Assembly (NCBI RefSeq): GCF_002288925.2
Contig: NW_022098045.1
Coordinates: 1,361,454-1,425,453 of the forward strand
Source of the DNA: Delphinapterus leucas
Lineage: Eukaryota > Chordata > Mammalia > Artiodactyla > Monodontidae
Direction of reading: 5' to 3'
Length of the DNA: 64,000 nucleotides
Shown: piece by piece, positions 42,710-54,159 of the stretch
Layout: each line of letters begins with the position of its first letter
Position numbering within the stretch: the first letter of the stretch is position 1
Made by a program: the position numbers and the translations under genes
Notes under the pieces: generated by a model
Told to the model about the DNA's origin: nothing
Databases searched by the model: none
The model's input: only the letters and a program-made list of their open reading frames with translations

Positions 42710-43800
42710 ACATGATATCAGATAACAAAGGGCTAGACTGTCAAATCAGCTACCTGTGAATCAGAGATCTCCAGTATCAGGCTTTACAAAGAGTTTCAAA
42801 AATGAAAGTAATTATGAGACCCAGGTGAAGCAAGAAAGGTCTGGAACCTCCAATGCAATATCTGGGTATGCCATGGCCCCAGATAAACACATAAGACCAC
42901 TAAATGATGTGGGCAACCATATCACTTACACAGAGGGAGCTATTTAAGTCATGAAACATCTCCATTTTATAACCAGAGACTTGCATGTCTTATATAACAT
43001 TTTCCATGCCCCATAAATCCATAGATTTCAGGTTTGTTAACCATAAGCAATCCTAGACAATCAGGCACATCCTGCTAAAACATTCTATAGTGAAGAAATC
43101 TCTCATTAGCTAGCATTCATTCAAGAGGACATCTGTCATTACTATATGTACAAGGAGACTTAACAAGTTTACCTTCATTTTCCCTTGATGTGTCTCATGG
43201 TGTATTAGGGTGCCACAACACATTACCACAAACTGAGTGGCTTAAAACAACAGAAATTTATTGCCTCACAGTTCTGGAGACTAGAAGTCTGAAATCAAGG
43301 TGTTGGTGAGGTTGGCTTCTTCTGGATGCTCTAAGCTGAATCTGTTCCATGCCTCTCTTCTAGCTTCTGGTGTTTGTTGGCACTCCTTGGCATTCCTTGG
43401 CTGTGACAATATAATTCCAATACCTGCCTCCGTCTTCATGTGGCATTCTCTTCTCTGTGTGTCTCTGTGTCTCTCATTATAAAAACACCAACGACTGGTT
43501 TTGAGGCTTACCCAAATTCCGTATGACGTCATCTTAACTTACATCTTAAATACATCTGCAAAGACCCTATTTCCAAGTCTGGGCATATTCACGGGTTCCA
43601 ATTAAACATGAATTTTGGGTTGACGCTATTCCATCCAGTACACTTAATAATGGGAGAAAATGGAATTCAGACTTGCCTCTTAACCATCTAATTCCCAGTT
43701 CATACTCTGACCTGTGTAAATATCTCTTTGCTACACATTTCTCAGGTATATTTTTGTTATTTCTCTTACAACATCTTCTACAATATTTTATTACAATTAG
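42710..43800 (+). repeat. Copy B of the three-copy dispersed repeat, split by a MaLR LTR
   Basis: 42710-43200 aligns with 54160-54700 (shared ATATCACTTACACAGAGG...GCCATTTAGGTCAT/GCTATTTAAGTCAT, CATTTTCCA, CATTCAAGAGGACATCTG/GATTCTCCTGTTGGCAATG). 43650-43700 (GGGAGAAAATGGAATTCAGA, CCATCTAATTCCC) continues the alignment to 54700-54760. The MLT1-like LTR at 43201-43645 therefore interrupts this copy. Confidence 0.55.
43201..43645 (-). mobile_element. ERVL-MaLR (MLT1-like) LTR
   Basis: Reverse MLT1 text: TACCACAAACTGAGTGGCTTAAAACAACAG, AATTTATTGCCTCACAGTTCTGGAGACTAGAAG, CATCTTAACTTACATC, ATCTGCAAAGACCCTATTTCC and ATGAATTTTGGG. The start TGTATTAGGG at 43201 and an end near CCAGTACA at about 43641 fit an LTR. 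No clean 5-bp duplication was found. Confidence 0.85.
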
Positions 43801-46560
43801 ATTCCCTCTACAAAGCATAACCATGGCCATATCTCTTCACAAATCTTTTGATATTCTCTTAGCTCAATAATTCTTTTTCCTTCATCATCCACAGTAATTG
43901 AAAATTTTTTACATGTGTGTTGGAGATGGCTTATCATCTGTGTAACTTTTTCAATACGAAATTCACTTCTGTTTCTGACTAGTTTCTATGGGTATTACAT
44001 GCACTGAAACTTCAAATCAACTTCCCTGAATTTTGTCTTTTCTTGGGAGTTGTCTCTTTCTTTATTTACCTGTGAGCTTATCAAGCTTTTGTTTCACTAT
44101 AGAGCTGTAGCAGAGAGATTAAAATTAATACTTTAGGTACCATACATCAATTAAAAGTACCCATTCCTTCCCAAAATAAACAAGTTCCATGTATCACATA
44201 TCCACAGTGACTAGAGTAGCAACCTGAAGCCATTGTTCAGTAATTTCTATACTCATATGTTTTTTGTAGACATAACTATACATATCATAGAAGCATCATT
44301 GTCAGCCCTTCATTTGTCTGTTAACCACAAAGGTAGCAACTTTGTATTACTTAGGCTACTAGTTAAAAATCCTAGAGGCCTCACTGTTCAGTGATATCCT
44401 GTCAAAATTTAGGCTTACTGTAGGGTTCCTATATATATACCTAGTAGCCTGGCCTTCTAGACTCCTAGCCATTAAATTTTAAAGACATCAGATTCCACAG
44501 TGTTCAGAATAGCCTATCGTCTGTGAGGGTGCAAGCCCTCTCCCAGCACTTGGTCCATTTATTCACAGGGTCGACTATCAAAATGATGAGCCATGAGGCA
44601 GCCTCATGTCACTACATTTATCCAGATAATTGAGATGGAAACTATAGATAGAGCTTTAAAAGTTTTCGCTGGAGAAAACAGTTTCAGAGATTTCCTCCAC
44701 ACTAGCCATTGGTCGCCATTCAGATTTGTTACAAATAAATACAACAATCTTATGCAAACTACATTTATTAATATACAGCAATGTTAACTAAATATATATT
44801 ATTATTTAATTATACCAATAAATAAGTAAATTACCTATCAATCATTAAATAAAGATACTAGTATGATCTCTTGTTCTGAGGTGCTCTCTTGGAATTTCCT
44901 GACTTTGTTTCGCCCCACCATCTGGCATGATCCACTGATCTACTTATGAGCACCCTTCCATTAGCTATAATCTTTAGTTTCCAGTTATAACACGTCCTGA
45001 AATATCTTTTCCTCCATGGTACTGTTTAGCCATAGAACCAGCTATAGTATCATTCTTACTAATGCTTTTCCTTGGCCCTACTTACAGCAGTTGTAGGTTA
45101 AACAGGCAGAGAAACACAGAACTTCTACCACTTAGTAATGGCGCCATATTCAGTTTAGCCATAATTTGGCAACATGGGGTGAATTTATGACCAATTCTAT
45201 AATTGGGGTATCTTGGGGAATATATACCATCAAAGTTAGTGATATGGATATTGGATCTTTTGTATTTATATAATCTTTTGGGGGCTATGTAAATTTAAAC
45301 CCTGGCCTAGGACAACAGGATGAGGCAAAACAAAAGCTTTGTTGTGTAGGAAAGATAAATCCTTTCTCATCCTCTAACCTATCCCCCAGTTCCTACTGTT
45401 CATCTCCCAATTCCTACTGTTGATCCCTGAAACCTTTCCAGTTGGGCTCCTACCTTATCTACTCTCATTTTTAATCTGACATGATCATTTAAATAGCTCA
45501 GCCAACCTTAAAAACTTTTATGTCACTTTTTTTGAGTAAGTGTTTTAATTATGCATTCCAATTTTCAGTGAGACCACTGCCTTGAAGATGGTAAAGAATA
45601 CGGTATGCTCATATATTATTTTGTTTCTTCACCTATCTCTGTACTCTGTATTTTGAACTTTGTTCAGAAATGCATACTTTATAGAAGACATTTGAAGGTG
45701 GGTAAATTAAAAGGAAATCCACTCTTCCAAAATTTAGGTTATAATCTCTGAGGTTACTTCTATTGCAGGAAAAGAAAGCTTCAAGTAGAATAGAAGAGCA
45801 CTGCAGACCCCTGGGGCTGTGGTAAATGTTTAGTTTAATCCACTTAAACACTGGCACTTGTCCTTGAAGAACTTTTCCCATATCCGTTTTCAAGCAATTT
45901 TTTTTTCTACCCATACTGTGTCCACTTTCTTATCACATTAGTCCCTCTATCAGGTGCAAAGGGAACATGTTCCCTCTCTGCCCATTAGCTCATGGCCTGA
46001 GAACACACATTCTCTGCTTATTTTGTGAATCCAGGCAGTGAGCTCTAGGGTTCTGCCCAAAGCATTTGCTTATTGTTCCCATCTTTTTCTGAGCCAGTAT
46101 CTCCTGGACCCACTTTAATTCCTTCCCTAAATCTTCACAGGAATTTCCATAGCTGAATGCTCATCTGGAGGTGTTCTTTAATGGCTTATTAAGTCATCTA
46201 GGGCCCATTTACTTGACTTTAAAGCAAGGCCATTGGCTACAGCCCAAGATACCATGAATATGTAATTACTCTTCTGAGAGTTGGAGCCAGAAGTACCTTC
46301 CGCAAGCAGTTCTCAGCATTGTGTAGACGTGGCCTTGCCTTCTCCTGTTAAGGTTTTCCCATTTGTGGGATGTATGCTATTGATTTCCAAACAGCAATAT
46401 AACCCCCAATCTGAGAACTCCCATCTGTGAACCAGGAGCCAGCTTTGCCTCAGCTGTGAGGGATCATAAGGTACAGCCTACAGAACAATGAGATTGGTAG
46501 GAAAACAGAGGGGTCTAGTTTCAGCTCTTCAGGCAGTGAAGCAAACTGTTCCTGTTACCA
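43801..46560 (-). other. Possible decayed retroviral interior; otherwise featureless
   Basis: No open frame with a secure motif. The section 46030-46145 has a diverged direct-repeat partner at 47665-47765 (GCAGTGA...GG(T)TCTG(C/A)CCAAAGCAT...TTAATT...TTCCCTAAATCT), placing this block and the one after 47.1 kb in the same repeat family, flanking an LTR-like insert. The family is unidentified. Confidence 0.3.
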
Positions 46561-46564
46561 AACA

Positions 46565-47075
46565 CAAGTTTGTGTGCCTGACACACAGCGAGGCCAAACC
46601 AACCGAAATGTCAGAGTTTGGGGCAGAGAAAGTTTTATTGCAGGGCCATGCAAGGAGATCCTGGCGGCTCGTGTTCAAAAGCTCTGAACTCCCTGAAGGG
46701 TTTCAGCAAAGCATTTTTGAAGGCCGGGGGTGGGTGGGGGGAGCAGAGGGGGCAGGGTGTTCCAGGGTATATGATCAGCTCATGCACAATTCTCTGACTG
46801 GTTGATGGTGAGGTAACAGGGCAGTTAACATCAACAATCCTTAGGCACCACAAGGTCTGGGAGCTACATGTTCTTGATCATCAAGTAGTTAAATTCTTCC
46901 ATTTGGTGGTGGGTTTTAGCATCTGAAAAACTCAGGAACTAGGCATGAGATACCATTATCTGGGATCTGGGTACTTCAGAGAGGAGCTACAGCAGAGGAT
47001 ACGGAGGAGGGGTCTGTCCCAGGAAGACCCCAAGGGTCCTGCTCGGTTACATTCCTGTTTGTGGTAGACCCCTTC
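46565..47075 (-). mobile_element. Probable solo LTR, minus orientation, GC-richer block
   Basis: Contains AAAGTTTTATTGCAGGGCCATGC (a reverse polyadenylation region), a G-rich tract at 46720-46760 and a close in GTTTGTGGTAGACC. Composition differs sharply from the flanks. It appears to lie between two halves, or two copies, of an older repeat. Ends and family are uncertain. Confidence 0.5.
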
Positions 47076-48515
47076 CTCCCAGTTACCCCTCCCCACTGTG
47101 CTGCTGATTATTTTGCTTCTACTGAGTGAACTTTGCTCTGCTGCTCTATCAATATTCAAATGTCCTTCTGGTATCACCCAAGATATGTTCAGTTTTTCTG
47201 GCCTCAGATTCTCTGATAGTCTTCTGTAGTGGGGAAGGTTTCCACAAATATCCAGGAATCAAGCTAGAAATTGTCTTTCCAATGGGCTATAAGGAGCAGA
47301 TGTCTCAGGCAGCCTCTGAGTGTGAACCTGGTGGTCTCCATGTGTAGTCATTTGCTTTCTACCTGTACCTGCTGGTTGCAAATAATATTTGGCTGCACTC
47401 CAATACTGGGGTCACAAAGAAGGCCCTAGAGTCTATAGGACCATACTTCTCCCTCCACCGCCCGCCCCCCCGACCCATAACATGCTGTACTTCTACAGTC
47501 TTTACCATATCAGATATTGCTGGAGCAATAGGACGAATCACCCGGTATGTTCCATTGTTAATCTCCAGGAGATACTGAGAGTTACCTGAGGTATGACCAG
47601 ACAGGCTATTAAAAAGGGAATTAGTGGGAATCAAACTCTAGCCTCACTCATTTCCTTAATCAGAGCAGTGATTTAGGGGTCTGACCAAAGCATCTGACTC
47701 ATCACTCCAATCTCCCTCTAAGCAGCATTTACTTGATCCTTTTAATTATTTCCCTAAATCTCTATATAACTTGCTCTTTTGGGATTCTTAATGTTTACTA
47801 CAAAGAAGACTCAGACAATTCCAAGATTTAGCATGGCTGATTAAAACTGTGCATGTTCTCAGAACTATAAATGTTCCAAAGAGGTAAGGGAGTAGCCAGG
47901 ATATAGGAGTTTTTGCTGAAAAACCAAACAAAAAAATTTTAAAAACCATGTGGTTGAACATCAAAATATAATTGCTAATCACGAAAAAACAGACACCTCC
48001 AATTAATGATTTTAGTACTCTTCTATGTATGGGAAGATGCAAGAGTCTGGGCCTACTGAAATTATTCCTTTACTATCTCTTAGCATCTTAAGATCGTTAA
48101 GATCCTTTAGCATCTTAACTATCTAGGGCCAGTATTCTACTTTTCTCCATCCTGAATTCCCCCGGGGTGCACCAGTAGGGGCAGCTACAGTGGTTGATGG
48201 CTTGATGGCAGGCAACATTTGTCATTTACCAGAATGGCAGACAACATTTTTTTTTTGTCCACATGAGCCAGCAGGTCAGTCATTGCCTCCTAAATATTAT
48301 TTTAGCTTCCCTAGAACATGATTACATAAAGCACCCAAGATTAAATTGTATCCCCCTGACCGTTATAAAGCTTATCTCCTCTAGGGCTTCTTGCAAATAG
48401 AAGAGCAAATACAAATTTAAAATAAGAGGCTTAATCCTCCTTGTAGAAGATAAGAGAAGAGACTTCTCCCCACTTTCTTTTCTTAGAGCATTTCCTTTAG
48501 AAAACTTTACAATGA
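47076..48515 (-). other. Probable retroviral interior remnant, unclassified
   Basis: A minus-strand open frame of 91 codons at 47359-47634 reads in part LEINNGTYRVIRPIAPAISD, which looks protein-like but was not identified. 47665-47765 is homologous to 46030-46145. Nothing else could be named. Confidence 0.3.
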
Positions 48516-48519
48516 AAAT

Positions 48520-49096
48520 TCTTTCTCTGTCTCTTTGAAATGTACCCAAATCACTTTAAAAGTTAATTAACTTCTTGTCTGCTTTATAACTAAGGAATGT
48601 CTTTTTCAAGGACCTGGGAGTCATCTCTTTGAAATGTAACCATCAAGGAAGAAAGGGCCCCTATCTCCCAGTTTCCGTGGTAGGGCAGGGGCTGAACTTA
48701 TGCAGGTGCCTCACTCAATACTGCCTCCTATCATGAAGGTATTAGAAGCTGCTTCTTCCACGGATAAAGCTAATTAGCTAACCCAGTTGGGCACCCCAAT
48801 TACCAAGAGAATTTAGGATGAACTGTGTGACAAAAGGTGTTGTTAAGTCCTCCTAATTGAGGACTAGATAATGTTTATTGTGAGAACATGTATGTCATGG
48901 ATTATATGTGCTTGGCTACATAAAAGGCTGAAATTTCTTCCTGTTTTTGCAGTGTCTTTAGTGAATTACTTGTGACCAAATAACATTCTGGTTTAATACT
49001 TATTCAATAATAAAACTGTTTTCTTTCCCTTCTACCATTTTGGAGAGGTTTTCTGGTTTGGCAGGAGATTTTAGTTTTGATTACATTTCCTCGACA
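48520..49096 (+). mobile_element. 5' LTR of a decayed endogenous retrovirus
   Basis: The 3' part (about 48755-49096) is homologous to 52655-53008: shared AGCTAACCCA, CACCCCAATTA, AATAATAAAACTGTTTTCTTTC, TTTTCTGGTTTGGCAGGAGATTTTA. AATAAA near 49007 is the likely polyadenylation signal. The upstream U3 is harder to delimit. TCTCTTTGAAATGTA occurs twice there (48528 and 48625), as enhancer repeats often do. The LTR is plus-oriented. Confidence 0.75.
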
Positions 49097-51210
49097 ATTC
49101 TGGTAAGGAGAATGAGTCCCGAAGTTCTTGAATTCAATGGGCTACCAGAACAGTCTCATGGCCACACAACAATCAGATCTGAGACCCTGAATAATAAAGT
49201 TTCCCTTCTAGTTGTTTCCTCTTTTAAAATAATACTAAAAAACAAAACAAACAAAAAACACCCTCTCCAAACTTAAGGGTTTTTTAAATTGAATAAGCAT
49301 TGATAGAATCCCATTCAGGATCACTATATGGTTGGAAAATATGGGAAGCAAGGAATGTTGCCTGCAGGTCTCTCTCTTACAAAGCTAAAATCTTTGTCAT
49401 ATTTGGAATGGGGGTATATAAGAATCCAGTCTTGCTGTTGCCTGAGGATACTTCTTTTGATGTGGCTAAATTATGAATTTGCTGGGGTATTAGACAGACC
49501 TCATTGCAAGCAAATAAATTTCTGGAATTTATGAGATAAATATTAGTCTAAGGAAAAAAATAAATGAATTCATTTGGGTAGCCAGAAAAAAAAATGAAGA
49601 AAAATGGAAGAATTAAAGGCATGGTCCCTTTCACAGAAACTCCTTTCTTTACTGTCCCTGCTTCCTCTGCTTCTCACTGCATCTCATTATTCTTTTCTGC
49701 CTCACACTGACTCCTGGAAAGGTGTGATGATCTTTTAGACTAGTCGTTCCCTTGATTAGTGGATTTCCTAGCAAAGAGGGAGGAGGGTACAACCTCTTTA
49801 ATCAGTTAACAAATTCGCTGCTCTGTTGGAGGACAAGGGATTGTGTACCACATGACTCACCCCTAGGTCCCCTTCCTGTCTCAGCCCACATTCCACCTCC
49901 AGGAATCTCTTCTCATCACACAGTCACACACCCTGTAGCTAGAAAAGCAGACATGAAAAAGTGACTTGATCTGGAATAACTGAGAACTTCGATAAAACAC
50001 TGTGCCCCCAGATGAAGGCAACAGGATAAGTAGTAGCTGCACTAGTTATTTGGGAAAAGGCAAACAAACATTAAGCTGATGGATGTCAACATGGAAGAGA
50101 AACCAAAGTTATATATAGATATAGAGACAGAGATAGAGCTAGAGATTTTTTTTTTTTTTTTTTGGTCCCAAAGGGAGAAAAACCAGCCCTTCTTTCCTTT
50201 TTGTATCACCAGCAAAATTGATGCCACTGAGAAGTTACCCACAGCTCCCAGGTATTCACATGCCTTTCTTGCTAACAGGTATTATTCATTTAAAGACTGC
50301 TTTTCCCCTGTGCCCCAGAAGTTTTCAGAAGCACTCTGCAGCAAGTTTTCAGTTTACAGCCCCACACGTAGAGATGTGCACTGTCTACTGCGTGGAATTA
50401 TGCAATCAGCAGCTGTACAGAATTACACAACCAGCAGACTCTGCTTCTTTCATGGAGCAAGCTTGTCAGGGGTCAGAAGGAAGATCACACATCAAGGGAT
50501 ATGGTAGCCAAGTGACGCTGACTGTTCACTCCCCTCCCACAACTACGAAAGATCTAAGGGCGTTAGAGACCCAGAAGAGGGCTGCTGATGTCCATCCTTG
50601 AATCCTTTCTGCTAAAGGTGAGCTGGAAGAAGGTGCAGCATTGTGCCCAGGAGACAGGTGAATGTCCCATTGATTTCCATCAGTGTTTTGCTTAGGCTTT
50701 CTTGAAACGTGGATCCAAGAGCAGATCAAAATGTCCTGTGGCCCTAAACACTTTTGTCTCAGCTCTCTTGCTGACTATTCAAACTCAAATTAGGGAAAAG
50801 GTCGTAGATCGCAAGAACAGACTATTACTCAAATCTTAACAGTGGCTACTTAGTTTGGGGGACAATCTAGAGAAAGATAAAGAAGAAAAGAATACATTAA
50901 AAACTGCTGTGTTAGCAGCTCAGTTAGAACTGTTTACTGAAAGGGAATAACCCCTATTCTGGACAGCCCATAAAAGGAAGAAAGGAAGAAGGGAGATGAT
51001 GTCCTTATTGCGAGAAGACGGGATGGCAGAGAGCCTCTGTGAGAAGATTCACCTGCAGGATGCAGGAATTGCAGGGACAGGAGAATCAGGAGAGTCTTGG
51101 AGGACAAAACTCTGAGAAAATACTCGGCAAAATAGCTCAACTGGGGAAATCTTAGAGGTGGAAATCAGTGAACCATATGTGTCAATACCTTTTCCTCAGG
51201 GTAATCAATC
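49097..51210 (+). pseudogene. Endogenous retrovirus leader and gag remnant
   Basis: This interval lies between the 5' LTR and the protease remnant and has no complete gag frame. At about 50850-50945 the text encodes a charged segment rich in E, K and D followed by AVLAAQLEL, like the C-terminal capsid linker of gammaretroviral gag. The rest is too decayed to read. It includes a poly-T run at 50147-50164 and open frames of 142 and 127 codons (50079-50601) that I cannot identify. Frameshifts and stops are throughout, so no product is expected. Confidence 0.5.
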
Positions 51211-51558
51211 TTGCCTTTTCTGATAGATACTTTTGCTACTTATTCTGTAGTTTCCTTGGGAAGTTCTCATTTTCTATTTGATGATAGATCAATACAGGTT
51301 GTTGGTATCTTAGGTCAGCTCTCTACTTGTTCCTTTCCCTCCATCATTCAGGCAGAGCCTCTTACTAGGAACATGTGTTCTCATTTTCTCCTGATTCTCC
51401 TGTTGGGGAGAGACATGCTGTACAATTTAAAATCTACCATAGTCTATTCTGGATGGACTGTCTGTGGAGCTCCTTGGAAAAGACCCCCTGAGTTGGTTAC
51501 TCGGTGCTTTCTGGTAAAAAGGAGTATAGGAAAGAGTGGCAGTCTTACACTGTGCTAG
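51211..51558 (+). pseudogene. Endogenous retroviral protease remnant (pol start)
   Basis: An open frame of 115 codons. The first ~80 residues match a retroviral aspartic protease of the gamma/class I ERV type. The active-site triad is at residues 6-8, where the expected D-T-G reads D-T-F, a change that would abolish catalysis. The conserved C-terminal LLGRDML motif is at about residues 64-70. Normally this enzyme cuts Gag-Pol during virion maturation. After residue ~80 the frame runs toward the pol connection to reverse transcriptase. The nominal Met start is an internal residue. It lies between the gag remnant and the RT pieces, in genuine pol order. Inactive fossil. Confidence 0.8.
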
Positions 51559-52470
51559 ACAAGCACCCTGAGCTGAAACAAATTGATGCATCACTTAGAG
51601 CCCTAGGGAATAATGATGCTGGTTTAATTCAAGGTAATAGAACCAATAATAATTGTTTACCAGAGAGATAATCCATGCCCTTGTGTAAAACAGTATCCTT
51701 TGTCAAGCGCCAATTAAAAGGAATAAAACCAGTTATAAAAGAATTAGAAAAATAAATAATTGTTAAAAGGGTGTTTTGGTCCATTTAGACTGCTATAACA
51801 GGATATCATAGACCAGGTAGCTTATAAATATAGAAACTTATTTCTCACAGTTCTGGAGGTTGGGAAGCCCAAGGTCAAGGCTCCAGCAGATGAGGTGTCT
51901 GGTAAGAACCCACTTCCTGGGTCAGACAGTGGTCTTTTTGCTGCGACTTCACAAGGTGGGAGGGGTAAGGGCTCTCTTAGCATCTCTTTTATAAGAGCAC
52001 TAATCTCACTCACGAGGACTCCACTCTCATGACCTAAGCACCTCCCAAATGTCCCACCTCCAAATATCATCATATGAGGGTTAGATTTCAACATATGAAT
52101 CTGGGGGGACACATTCGGTTTATGGCAAGGGAAAAATCCCCCTTAACACTCCCACAGTGCCAGTAATGAAAGAGGTAAACTTGATAAACATGGTCATCCA
52201 TTTTATAGATTTGTACAAGATTTTAGCCATTAATCCCTGTAGTTCCTAACCATGCAACTGTTCTAACTTCAGTACACTTATCTGCAAAGTTGTTTCTCTG
52301 TAACTGACCTATGTTCCGCATTTTCTTTTTCTTTCTCTCTCTCTCTTTTTTACTTTCTCTTCCTCTAGCAGATGAGTTTAAATTTTTGTTTCCTTTTCCT
52401 TATGGTGTCCAATATTTAGGTCAAAGGATTCCTCAAGGGTTTCACGACTCTTCTAGTATTTTTTCTCGTT
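51559..52470 (+). pseudogene. Endogenous retroviral reverse-transcriptase N-terminal remnant, split by an LTR
   Basis: Two pieces, 51640-51771 and 52132-52470, together cover the fingers and part of the palm region of a gamma-type RT. The first carries a KQYPL-like and GIKPVIKELEK segment. The second carries a region like the NTP-VLPV and V-Q-D-F sequence, then H/N-P-V-V-P-N-like text, and lastly a PQGFHDS motif near 52427-52450. The frame is broken by several indels and stops, by a CT-rich expansion near 52330-52370 and by the MaLR LTR at 51772-52126. The YxDD catalytic part, RNase H, integrase and env are absent before the 3' LTR, so the provirus suffered a large internal deletion. No product is possible. 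Confidence 0.75.
51767..52131 (-). mobile_element. MLT1-like LTR inserted in the ERV pol, 5-bp target duplication
   Basis: Element 51772-52126, TG...CA ended (TGTTTTGG...TATGGCA), flanked by AAGGG at 51767-51771 and 52127-52131. The interior reads as a reverse MaLR LTR (TTATTTCTCACAGTTCTGGAGGTTGGGAAG). The insertion splits one RT segment, so the provirus is older than this LTR. Confidence 0.9.
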
Positions 52471-52599
52471 ATTAAAAAAAAAGTAGAGAAATTGGTCTCA
52501 CCCAAAAGATGTAAAAGTATTAAAAATGCAAATGATTTGCCCGTGCGGCAGAAACTAGAGAGCAATGCAAAATGGATATTTTGGCTCTAATACAATCCT

Positions 52600-53008
52600 T
52601 TGCTTCATAAGAGTCCAAATCCAAAAGTTGGTCATAAAAATGTAAGAAGTTTGTTTATTTTTTGGATAAAGCCAGTTAGCTAACCCAAACCCAGATGGCC
52701 ACCCCAATTAACAAGTGTATTTAAGATGAACTATCTATGACAAATAGTGCTGTCGAATCCTCTTACTTGAGAACTAGGTATCGTTCCTCTTGAGGGTATG
52801 TCTGAAACAAGTTCTATCTGCTCAGCTATATAAGAGGGTGAGATTTCTTTCTGTCTTTGCAATCTCTGGAGCGAATTACCTGTAACACATATCACATTCT
52901 GATTTAATGTTTATTCAGTAATAAAACTGTTTTCTTTCTCTTCTACCTTTTTTGAGAGATTTTCTGGTTTAGCAGGAGATTTTATTTTTAATTATATTTT
53001 CCCATACA
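52600..53008 (+). mobile_element. 3' LTR of the same endogenous retrovirus
   Basis: From about 52655 it parallels the 5' LTR at 48755-49096 at an estimated 70-80% identity by eye, with AATAAAACTGTTTTCTTTC at 52920 and TTTTCTGGTTTAGCAGGAG near 52965. The left boundary is unclear because the U3 part is poorly matched. Confidence 0.75.
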
Positions 53009-53698
53009 CACAGGCAATGCCTACCGCTTCAGGAAGAGTATTTAATTTGTGGGTTGAGATGGAGATGTGTCAGATACCTTTTTCAGAGTAATTTGGCCAA
53101 TCTCCCACCTTCATCAAACGTAGGCAGTCAGGCGTCATACCATCTGGAAATGTCTCCTCATAAAAGTTCTTAGCCATTTGGAGATCAGTCATCAAACACA
53201 ATTTCTTCTCTTCTTCAGTATCCATCATTACAACGGGCCAGTAATGATTTGCCAGCCTTCTGCTGGTAATCTCTGGAAAGTGACCTCATCTTAACAGAAC
53301 ACGCTTGGATTCTGTAGTCATCTAGTCTTGGCCTCCACCTACCTGTTTAGAGTTTGATCAATCACTTGAATTACTTGGTAAGTAAATATAACATCTTCCC
53401 AGGTTGCCAGAAAAGCATTAGAAGGCTTCCCAGTAACAGGGAAAAAATGATATTACTGATTTTTTTTCTCCAACTGCTGCATCTTTTAGTGGACTTGCTT
53501 TAAAAAGGGCTATTAAATTTTTCATTGATTTTTTTTTTTCTGCCTGCCACTCTCTTTCTCTCCTTAGGTATTTCACCCAGATCTAAGTCTATTTCCTTCA
53601 ACTTCCATGAGTAAGATTTTTCTCCCCAAGGCTTTTCCTACTTCAGTCCAGGGATGGGTAGGCAGCCATCCTGATAGCTAGTTATCATCATGTTTTTA
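53009..53698. other. Non-coding stretch, nothing recognised
   Basis: No gene or nameable repeat was found between the 3' LTR and the next MaLR LTR. Possibly a continuation of old retroviral flanks. Confidence 0.4.
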
Positions 53699-54082
53699 CA
53701 TCCTGTCTTAGTCAGCTTGGGCTATATAACAAAACACCTAACCTGGGAGGCTTAAACAACAGACATTTATTTCTCACAGAGCTGGAGGCTGGGAAATCCA
53801 AGATCAAGGTGCTGGAAGATTTGGTTCTTGGTGAAGGTCTTCTTCCTGGCTTGCAGACTTTCTCACTGTGTCCTCACATGATGGAGAGAGCTCTAGTCTC
53901 TTCCTCTTCTTATAAGAAGGTCACTAATCCCACCATGGGGGCTCCACCCTCACAACCTCATCTAAACCTAATTTTCTTCCAGGTGCCCTGCATCCTAGTA
54001 CTATCACATTGAGGGTTAAGGCTTCAATATATGAATTTTTTTTTGGTGAGGGAGGCACAAACGTTGAGTCCATAACACATCT
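53699..54082 (-). mobile_element. ERVL-MaLR (MLT1-like) LTR
   Basis: Element 53704-54077, starting TGTCTTAGTCAGCTTGG and ending CCATAACA, flanked by CATCC (53699) and CATCT (54078), a 4/5 target duplication. It is the same type as the copies at 17835 and 51772. Confidence 0.88.
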
Positions 54083-54159
54083 CATCCTTTTATTTCTTAC
54101 CACAAGTGTGTTAGCCACTATGATTGATTTATAAATCATTATGATTTATGATTGTCCAA

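Noticed and set aside
50218..50601. Open frame thought for a moment to be a reverse-transcriptase palm segment (IIHLKTAF...)
   Set aside because: It lies upstream of the protease, the wrong order for pol, and the resemblance is weak. The convincing RT text is at 51.6-52.5 kb.
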